From positions 1,984,001 through 2,048,000 of the forward strand of contig NZ_CP017562.2 in assembly GCF_001865575.2 (NCBI RefSeq): a stretch of 64,000 bases of DNA. The letters run 5' to 3'. Source of the DNA: Paraburkholderia sprentiae WSM5005. Lineage in GTDB: Bacteria; Pseudomonadota; Gammaproteobacteria; Burkholderiales; Burkholderiaceae. Below are positions 54,828 to 62,700 of this stretch, piece after piece. Position numbers and translations under genes: made by a program. The notes below the pieces were generated by a model, which did no database searches, was not told the DNA's origin, and was given only the letters and a program-made list of their open reading frames with translations. How positions within the stretch are numbered: the stretch's first letter is position 1; each line of letters begins with the position of its first letter.

Positions 54828-55253
54828 TCACCGCGCCAAGATGACTTCGCCAATTTCGCTTGAATTTTCTTGGAATCCGTAAATCAGCTTTGCCAAACCA
54901 GCATACTCAATCAGGAAAACATAATTTCCATCGTCCGAAAGACTTTCTGCTGACACAAGATGATTGAAGTCACTGTCTGCCGCATCGGAATCCATTGATG
55001 GAAATGCACGCGCACAAAGCTCGCGATAGGCGTCCTGCTGTGATCGATGAAAAAGATCTGCGTCTTCAACAGAATTTTTCATGCAATGCAATCGGGAAAG
55101 CATGCTCAGATCAACTCCCAATGTTGATCGACCAGACCAAATTAGCCCACCTCCCATGAAGTAGCCGAAGCACCCGTTTGCGAAGTCAGGCGTTGACCAT
55201 GGATCAACCGCATCGCACCAAATTGCAAACGTGTCAGGGTTTCCAGATAGCAT
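54828..55253 (-). CDS. Imm42-like immunity protein
   Basis: A 141-residue acidic protein. It opens MLSGNPDTFAIWCDAVDPWSTPDFANGCFGYFMGGGLIWSG, followed by LSMLSRLH and a C-terminal DDGNYVFLIEYAGLAKLIYGF. The pattern (FAIWCDxVDxWS, NGxFGYFxGGxLxW) is that of the Imm42 family from polymorphic toxin systems. It follows a VENN-motif remnant whose toxin is lost, so it is an orphan immunity gene. Keeping it would protect the cell from kin that still carry the matching toxin. GC content is lower than in cdiA. Confidence 0.7.
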   Translation of the reverse strand: MLSGNPDTFAIWCDAVDPWSTPDFANGCFGYFMGGGLIWSGRSTLGVDLSMLSRLHCMKNSVEDADLFHRSQQDAYRELCARAFPSMDSDAADSDFNHLVSAESLSDDGNYVFLIEYAGLAKLIYGFQENSSEIGEVILAR

Positions 55254-55287
55254 TTACTTTCCTTTGAATCCGAGAGCTCGCATTACA

Positions 55288-55473
55288 TCAATTGGAATCT
55301 TTGAAACGTTTACCTGTTGCACAGAACGTCTTCACCAGATCTGTGCTCAGCGGATTCTTCTTCGGTGCAAGAATCGAAACCTGATTGTTCTCTACTTCGA
55401 TCTGCGCCGCGTTCGTCACCGTCGCACGGTGAATTGTCGTTGGGCTGCAAAGCGAATATCCAGTCAGCTCGTT
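55288..55473 (-). pseudogene. Remnant of a CdiA pre-toxin VENN junction and toxin start
   Basis: A 61-codon open frame contains VTNAAQIEVENNQVSILAPK, with the canonical VENN motif at the minus-strand position 55384-55395. It aligns with NAATATGAGQIEGENNQ of cdiA. After about 26 more codons it meets a stop (55288-55290). No toxin domain is left before the Imm42-like gene. It is a diverged orphan cdiA-CT relic. Confidence 0.65.
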
Positions 55474-55796
55474 TCATCTTTCGTTGGACAAACAATGTGC
55501 CTTAGTCCATATACACCTTCATGTTCGCGTGGAAACCACCCATAGTTTTCCGGCACGATTTCTCTGCCGCATCGAAAGCATCGGTCCGGCCAGCCATGTG
55601 CTCGCCACGTAGCTATCACCTCGAAGGGCGCCCCATGCGCGTGCGCAGTCCACTCCTTCTTTGAAAATCCCAACATCTCAACGACGGGAGGATCGGCTGC
55701 GGTTAGCTTGTCCATGTACCAGTCATAGACTTGCTCTGCCTCGTCAGGCGTTAGCCGACGGGCGATCAGATCATCAAGCAGGTCACGTTTTTCCAA
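55464..55796 (-). CDS. Candidate immunity protein for the E3-like toxin
   Basis: A 110-residue protein starting at TTG 55796, four bases after the orphan toxin stop. The N-terminal half is helical and acidic (LDDLIARRLTPDEAEQVYDWYMDKL). The C-terminal half has RCFRCG and a later HIVCP, a possible zinc knuckle. It does not look like the colicin E3/cloacin immunity family. The identification as immunity is by position only, as toxin and immunity genes alternate strictly here. Confidence 0.6.
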   Translation of the reverse strand: MEKRDLLDDLIARRLTPDEAEQVYDWYMDKLTAADPPVVEMLGFSKKEWTAHAHGAPFEVIATWRAHGWPDRCFRCGREIVPENYGWFPREHEGVYGLRHIVCPTKDETS

Positions 55797-55800
55797 TTGC

Positions 55801-56462
55801 TCACCGATTCAATTTCCTGCCGGGGACAGCAGGTTTATTCAGGTCACCAGTAACAGGGTCTGCTGACCCTAAGTGACGTCCTCGTTTGTCATAGACTTCG
55901 ATGTCGTTGTGAGTGTAGTCCCACTCGTAAAACCGGCTGCCGTCCGTTTTGACGCCGTTCCCAGCAGGTTGCAAGTCCTGCCATACGGGACTATCGGCCT
56001 TGGTTGGATTCGACTGGCGAGTGCTGTCACCGTCACCGCCCACCGCAGTTATGACATAGTCAACCAGCCCTTAGCCACATCCACAACCGGCGGCATCTTG
56101 AATATGTCGTCGATCACCCCCGACCCCGAAGGCGTCGTCATCGGCGTACCCGCCTTGATCGTCGGATCAAGCTCGGTGGCAGGATCGGCGATCACACCAT
56201 CGCCCTTGCTGGCCGTTTCCCCCTTGAAGCCAGGCAGCTTGCCAAGTGCCACCAGCCACCCCGGCAATGCCGAACTCGCCGCAGGCACCGCAACGGAAAA
56301 CTGGTTGTTCTCCCCTTCGATCTGTCCCGCGCCGGTCGCCGTCGCCGCGTTGACGCCGCCAGCAGCCGCGATCCCGGCTACCAGACTTGTCACCAGATTC
56401 TCCCGCGCCTGGCGGTCTTCCGCTGACATTCCATCGGTCGGTGCCAGCAGACTGCCAATCAC
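55801..56462 (-). pseudogene. Orphan CdiA-CT: pre-toxin segment plus colicin-E3-like 16S rRNase, frameshifted
   Basis: The frame from GTG 56462 repeats 130 residues of the CdiA pre-toxin region (from SLLAPTDGMSAEDRQ through ENNQ to PPVVDVAKG). It then ends in WLTMS because one C is missing from the run at 56068-56070. The cdiA copy has four C at 57177-57180. With the base restored, the frame continues LVDYVITAVGGDGDS into the toxin ORF 55801-56043. The toxin ends RFYEWDYTHNDIEVY, RHLGSADPVTGD and GRKLNR. This matches the colicin E3 catalytic domain with the same spacing of Tyr, Asp, His, Glu and the later His. The toxin part alone has only a GTG start. Confidence 0.8.
56042..56449 (-). repeat. 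Direct repeat of the cdiA pre-toxin region, displaced copy
   Basis: About 400 bases are nearly identical to 57161-57559 in cdiA (a handful of substitutions, one single-base deletion). The sequences diverge abruptly on both sides, at GCCAGCA on the right and near the CATAGTC stretch on the left. The repeat gives homology for swapping toxin ends. Confidence 0.9.
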
Positions 56463-56484
56463 CGCTCCGTATCAAAACCTATCT

Positions 56485-56799
56485 CTACGGACGCCTATCA
56501 AAGCGCTTGTCTATTTCGTGCTCGGACTTAAACCCCATTAGCAATCCGATCTCCAGGAGCTTTACCGCTGCCGCGCCGGTTAATCTGAACGGAATGCTTT
56601 CCAGCGCTCCCACGACGTATTCGTAGGCGAGGCCATACTCCCCAGCGTCAGCGATGAACTCGTGGATCTGGGACAAATGTTCGTCATAGGTCAATCCATT
56701 CGGGGGATAGTGTTGAGCAACTTCCGGCTGAGCCTTCATCTCGCTGAGAATGAAAGTCAGATTGTGTTCAATCAACGCATTGTTAGAGAGCGAGTTCAT
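56485..56799 (-). CDS. cdiI: Immunity protein to the CdiA EndoU toxin
   Basis: A 104-residue, mainly helical acidic protein. The start overlaps the cdiA stop (ATGA at 56796-56799), so it is translated with the toxin. Helices are visible as NALIEHNLTFILSEMKAQPEV, YDEHLSQIHEFIADAGEYGLAYEYVVGALESI and AAAVKLLEIGLLMGF. By position it is the cognate immunity protein, expected to bind and block the EndoU nuclease in the cytoplasm. All-helical immunity proteins are known for EndoU-type CDI toxins, which fits. Sequence family not recognised with certainty. Confidence 0.8.
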   Translation of the reverse strand: MNSLSNNALIEHNLTFILSEMKAQPEVAQHYPPNGLTYDEHLSQIHEFIADAGEYGLAYEYVVGALESIPFRLTGAAAVKLLEIGLLMGFKSEHEIDKRFDRRP

Positions 56800-59700
56800 T
56801 TCGGGTTCCTCGGCAAGTTTGTCGGATAGCCTGTCACGATTCGACCTTTAGCGGGGTCGACGACGACTTTAATGTCAACGCCGTTGATCGTACCAGTGCC
56901 TGTTACGTAACCATTCCCCGGCGCAGGCTTCGACCAGGCTGTGCTCGGGTCTGTAGCAATATCCGAGATTGCGTTTGTAATGTCCTGCGGCGTCCATGTT
57001 GCAGGAAATTCTGACTTGCCGGGATTGCCAACGCCGGAGAGGTGTCCGCCAGACGTAGGCCCGTCCCCGTAAAGCACATGGTTTTCTGCTTTCGGGTCCA
57101 AAAGCGAATTGTTATCCGTGTTTGTGGCTTTACCCGAATCCGACCCACCGACCGCCGTAATAACATAGTCAACCAGCCCCTTAGCCACATCCACAACCGG
57201 CGGCATCTTGAATATGTCGTCGATCACCCCCGACCCCGAAGGCGTCGTCATCGGCGTATCCGCCTTGATCGTCGGATCAAGCTCGGTGGCAGGATCGGCG
57301 ATCACACCATCGCCCTTGCTGGCCGTTTCCCCCTTGAAGCCAGGCAGCTTGCCAAGTGCCACCAGCCACCCCGGCAATGCCGAACTCGCCGCAGGCACCG
57401 CAACGGAAAACTGGTTGTTCTCCCCTTCGATCTGTCCCGCGCCGGTCGCCGTCGCCGCGTTGACGCCGCCAGCAGCCGCGATCCCGGCTACCAAACTCGT
57501 CACCAGATTCTCCCGCGCCTGGCGGTCTTCCGCTGACATTCCATCGGTCGGTGCCAGCAACGTACCGAGCAGCGAACTTGTCGCCGCCCCCATCGCGCCC
57601 GCGCCGCAACTCTGGCTGCTCGCCGCTGCCCCCGCGCATCCGACAATGGCATGGAGTGCCGCGCGTGCCGATTCACCAGCGGCCGTGCTGTCCTTGTCCA
57701 GATAGTCCGCGATCTGCTTGACCCCGTTCGCGCCAAGCTCCTGCAGATACGCCACCGTCGCGCTCTGCGCGAACTGGCCTGCACTTCCCGTCACGTTGCC
57801 GCCCGCCGCCACCGTCAGCGCGGTCAGCACCTGCCGATAGCTCCCGCCCGGCCCCCATTCGGCGGTGAGCTGGTCGGCCTGCTGCTGCGCCGCCGCGCGC
57901 TGTTCCGGCGTCAGGTTAGGATCACTGGCCGCTGCCTTCGCGGCATCCGCTTCCTTCGCCCGGTTGTTCACGAACGTGCCAACCTGATTGATGAACTGGC
58001 TGGTGATATCGAAGCCGGCCTCGATCTTGTTCTTGTCGAAGATCGGCGCGACCGACCCCAGCGTATCCGACGTATCCCGGCTGATGCCCGCAACCGCTTC
58101 CTCAGCCGTTTGCCCGGTCAGCTGCTGCTGTTTCGCGCCATCGGTGACCGTGATGGTACCGCCGCTGATCGCGCTTTTCGTCGTCCCGCTCGCGTCACCC
58201 GACGCGCTCATGACAATCGGGGGCGCCATCGAAAGACCACCACTCTTCGGCAACGTTGTGCCGGGCACCGGATTGGTGTTATCCGCCTTGCCGGCCTGGC
58301 TCTTGCCGATGTCGCCGCCATAGCCTCCACTGATGCCAACCGACAGCGCACTGTATTCAGCGGTGTTCTCGATGTCGCTGTGCGTGAGCGTCGCCGTCGT
58401 CAGGCTATTGACGCCGCTCTGAACGGCTGCATCGCTGCTGGCAATCACGGCACCCTTGAGATCCGTATTGCCCTTCACATCGATCTGGAAGCCGCCGTCG
58501 CCTGCGCTGATGCCCGACTGTTCAGTCACGCTCGCATAGTCGCTGTTCATCTTCTGCTGGCTGATGTTGCCGGCCACGCTCGATGCGCCATAGCAGATCG
58601 GCGGCACGCACACGCTCACCGACACTCCGCCGCTCTGCTGCTTCGAGTTGTACGTGCTCGTGTCCTGCAAGCTCTCGATGTTCAGGTTCCCGCCCACATT
58701 GGCAATCACCTGCTGCCCATCAGCCACCGCGCCCTTCAGGTTCGTATCGCCGCCCGATTGCAGCGTGAGCGTGTTGCCTGCGTTGACGTGTGTGTTGGTC
58801 CACGTCGTATCGCTGCCGTTACCATTGCCCTTCGTACCCGAGACACCTGCCTGGAACGAGATGCCGTTCGATTTGCCGACGCCGAACGTCACGCCGATAC
58901 TCGCGCTCGATCCGCTGTTGGTACTCTGCTGGCTGTTGGTGTTCTGTGCGGACTGAAGGTTGATGGCGCCTTCGGCATTGAGCGTCGCGTTATTGCCTGC
59001 GGTGAGGTTGCTGCCGGTGACATTGATGTTGCTATCGGCTCCTGCACCACCGGCCGCGATATTCAGGTTGTGTCCTGCCGATATGGTGCTGCCCAGCGCC
59101 GTAGCGGACGATGCCGCCGAGTTGCTGTTGCTGTGGCTGGTGCCGAGCGACACATTGATACCCACACCGCCGACCGCTGTCGGATCGCTCATCACGGCGT
59201 CATAGGCGTTCTTCGCTGCAAGCCCTGTCGTCGCAGCGGCGAGGGCATCGAGCCGCGCGTCGCCGTTCGTCTGCTTCACATCCTTGCGCATCTGGTTCGC
59301 GGTCTGCACCGCCGCAATGACCGGGTTGCTCACGCCCGCAGATATCGCCGTCTGCTTGAATGACTGCTGTTCGTTCTGCGTCGCGGTATCCTGCGCGGCA
59401 TCGATCGTCACGGTCTTGCCCGCGAGATTCAGGTCGTTGCCTGCGTGCAGCGTACTGCCCGTCACATGCAGGTCATTGCCGGACGTGACGGTGACGTTGC
59501 CGTTCAGCGAGCCGATCATGCTGCCATTGTTCGCGACCTGCGTCGCCTGCTGCGCATCGGTGGTGGTGCGCGTGCCAATGGTGTAGCCCTGCAAGCCGCC
59601 GTCAAGCTGGTTCAGCGGATTCAGGCCCGACAGGAAACCGTATTCCCGCTTGCTATAGTCGCTCTGCGATTGCTGCGTGTCCTGCGATGCCGTGATATTG

Positions 59701-62700
59701 ACGTTGCCCGCCGCGCCAAGCTTCACATCGTTTGTCCCGACCACGTTGCTGCCCTGAATGGTCAGGTCGCGCCCCGCCTGCACCGTCACGGTATCGCCCG
59801 ACACGGTGCTCGCGACGCCAATATTGGCCTGCGTGGCCTGCATCGTGTCGGTGGTCGAACCGCTAACGATACTGCCGCGCTTCGACTGGACCGCCTGATA
59901 GCTGTCGTGTTCTTCGCGGGCCTGATTGAGCGTCACGTTACCGGTGGCCGCGATGGTCGCCGCACCTGTGCCGTTATCCATGCCGTTCGTTACGCCCGTC
60001 GTGAGCGTCGAGCCGGTCAGCGTCACATTGCCCTTGCTGGCGTCGGTGCTGACTGCGCCAAGCGTCGCATTGCCGCCTGCGGTAAAGGTCGTGCCCACCG
60101 CCCGCTCGTCGTACGCATGGTCAACCTCCTTGCGGGAGGGACCGTCGGTGGCAACGTTGTTGAAAGTGGCGGTGTCCGTCACCGTGGTAGCCGTCAGGTT
60201 GCCGCCCGCGACCACCGCCAGGTCGCCGCCCGCCGCAACGGTCGCGCCCCTGAGCGTCGTGTCGTTGCCGCTCTGCATCGCAAGACTGCCGTCCGCCGTG
60301 ACCGCGCTCGTCTCGTTGACCGTGCTGCTGGCATCCCAATGGTGCTGCGCGTTCTGCATCCCGGACTGCGACGTTGTGGACTGCACCGCGTCAACCGTGA
60401 TGTCATGTCCTGCCGTGATCTGCGCGTCACCGCCTGCGGTGATATTCGCGCCGTGCGTGGTCAGGTCATTGCCCGCTGCGATCACCATGTCGCCGCTCGA
60501 CGCAATCGTGCCCTGCGCGCCGAGCAGCGTGGTGCTCATCCTGCTGTCGCTGGCCGCGTTGCTCACGCCCACGGTGTCGACCAGCGTCGTATTGATGATG
60601 TTGTTGCCCGCCAGCACCGCAACGCGGTTGCCGCTGATCATCCCGGACGCATTGACCACATCGTTCGTCGCGGCTACGACCGTGGTGCCGTTCGTCCCAC
60701 TGCTGCCGATGGTGCCGCCACGGTTCAGGATATCGGTGGCGCTCACGACCGTCTGCGTACCGCCTTTGATCACGCCGCTGTTCGTGGTGCTGCCGGTTGC
60801 ATGAATCTCGACGTCATCGGCCGAAATCAGTGCGCCGGTCGGTTGCAGGTCGTTCGCGTGGGTCTGCGCGAGATAGACAACGGGCGCGAGCACCTGCTGC
60901 GTGCTGCCATCGGGCAGCGTGACGGTCTGACTGACCAGCCACACGATATCGCTCGTCAGCGCGTCCATCTGCGCGGCCGTCAGCGCGATACCGGGCTCAA
61001 GCCCGAACTGTTGCGCAACGTTTACGCCGTTCGTCATCAGCGCCTGATACTCGTCCAGGTTGTTCGTATAGCCTTGCAGATAGACGCGGCCTGTCAGTTG
61101 CGTGATCTGCTCGCGGACAAGCTGTTCCTCGTACATGCCGTCGCCAAGGCGCTTCTCGACGCTCTGCGGGTTCAGCCCAAGCTGGCCGAGCATGTAGTCC
61201 GATGAGATGAAATTCGTATAACTGGTCAGGCGCGGGTCGGTGACGACCAGGTACGACGCGCCGGGCGCAGTCTGATACGTGTAGAGAGCACTCTTTGGCA
61301 ACGTGATGTTCAGCTTGCCGGTGCTGCTCGCGACCGTCTGCGGGGCCTTGACGTGCGGGCCTGTCAGAACCTGGTTAGCGCCCAGCGTGCCACCGGTGGC
61401 CCCGGTCGCGGAGTTCGCCGCCGCCACGTTCGTGTTGTTGATGTCCGTGCCGCTGATCCGGACCGTGTTATTCGCGATGATCGTGCCGCCCGTGCCACCG
61501 ATCGCCACAGGCGTCAGGACGATGGAGGGTTCCGTCACCGTCTGCCGGTCCTGGCTGGTGTCCAGGTTCCACGCAAAGGTGGAAACGATGTCCTGGCGCT
61601 GGTACTGGTACAGCGTCTGCCCGGCGTTGTTCACCAGCGTGCCGCCGTAATTGCCGCTGCCGTTGGCAATCTCGCCGTCCTGCCGGCTGGCGCCGATCTG
61701 GATCGAGCCGCCCGCTGCGATAGCACTGTAGCTGTTGTTGAGCGTACCGACGTTCGCCAGCGTCATGTTGCCGCCCGCCAGCAGTTGCGCCTGCTGGGCC
61801 TGCGGACCGGTTACCTGGTCCTGCTGCGTGGTGGTCGTCGTGTCTCTCGCGACCTCGACGACCTGATAGCCATTATGTCCACCGCTAAACGTCGGGTATT
61901 CGGTCGATGGCAGGTAGTTGAGGTTCGGGTTGTAGTCGTCCCAGTAGTTGACGGTGACCGAACCGTCAGCGTTCTTCGTCAGTGTGTTGTACCAGATCGT
62001 CTGTTGCTGGCCGTTGACGTTGACGACCAGCACGTTGTCGGTCGCATTCGGCCCCGAGGTCTGCGACATGATCTGCGAGGCGCTGAACGTTGCGTCGAGC
62101 GGATTCCTGTAGCCATCGCTCCAGGTGGGATTGGAGCAGGCCGGAATCGGACCACCGGTCGGACAGATGATGTACTTGTCGCGCTTGGTCTGGTGTTCAG
62201 TCTCAACATCGGTTGTCACTGTCTCAACCGTGGGCGCGGGCCGCGAGTTCGTCAGCGTCTGCGTCGCGACCTCGATATTGCCCTGCGCCTCGATGGTGGA
62301 CTGGTCGTTGGCGACTGAATGACTACGGTTCGCGAGCAGACCGTTACCGTCGCGCGTCGCGTCGGCGGCGATGTTGATCTCGCTCAGGCTGAACAGGTTC
62401 GCGCCGCCGGTGTTCGAGATATCGCCGGGCGAGTACAGGTTCAGTTGCGAAGCGGCGGCCATGACGGCGGCGGCCCCGGTGTTGACAATAGACTGGCTGC
62501 CGTTCAGCGTGACCGTGTTGCCGATGATGGTGGCGGCGTTGGTCAGAGTCGCGCTATTCGTCGTAACGGTGTCGCCCTCGATGCGGCCTTCATTGGTGAT
62601 CGCGTTCGCCGCATTGACGGTGGTGCTGGCCGAATTGAGGTCCGCGCCCGCCTGGTTGTCCACGTTCGCGGCGTTCACCGTGAGCGCGTTGACCGCGCCG

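Noticed and set aside
54622..54831. 69-codon frame starting MNFSPWFAMYLQ downstream of the Imm42-like gene
   Set aside because: It begins at a GTG inside the immunity stop region, lies in a third frame over the degenerate ORF, and has no partner motif; probably chance.
57651..61205. Long plus-strand frames opposite cdiA
   Set aside because: They are antisense to the repeat-rich CdiA coding sequence and inherit its periodicity; no start signals or domains.
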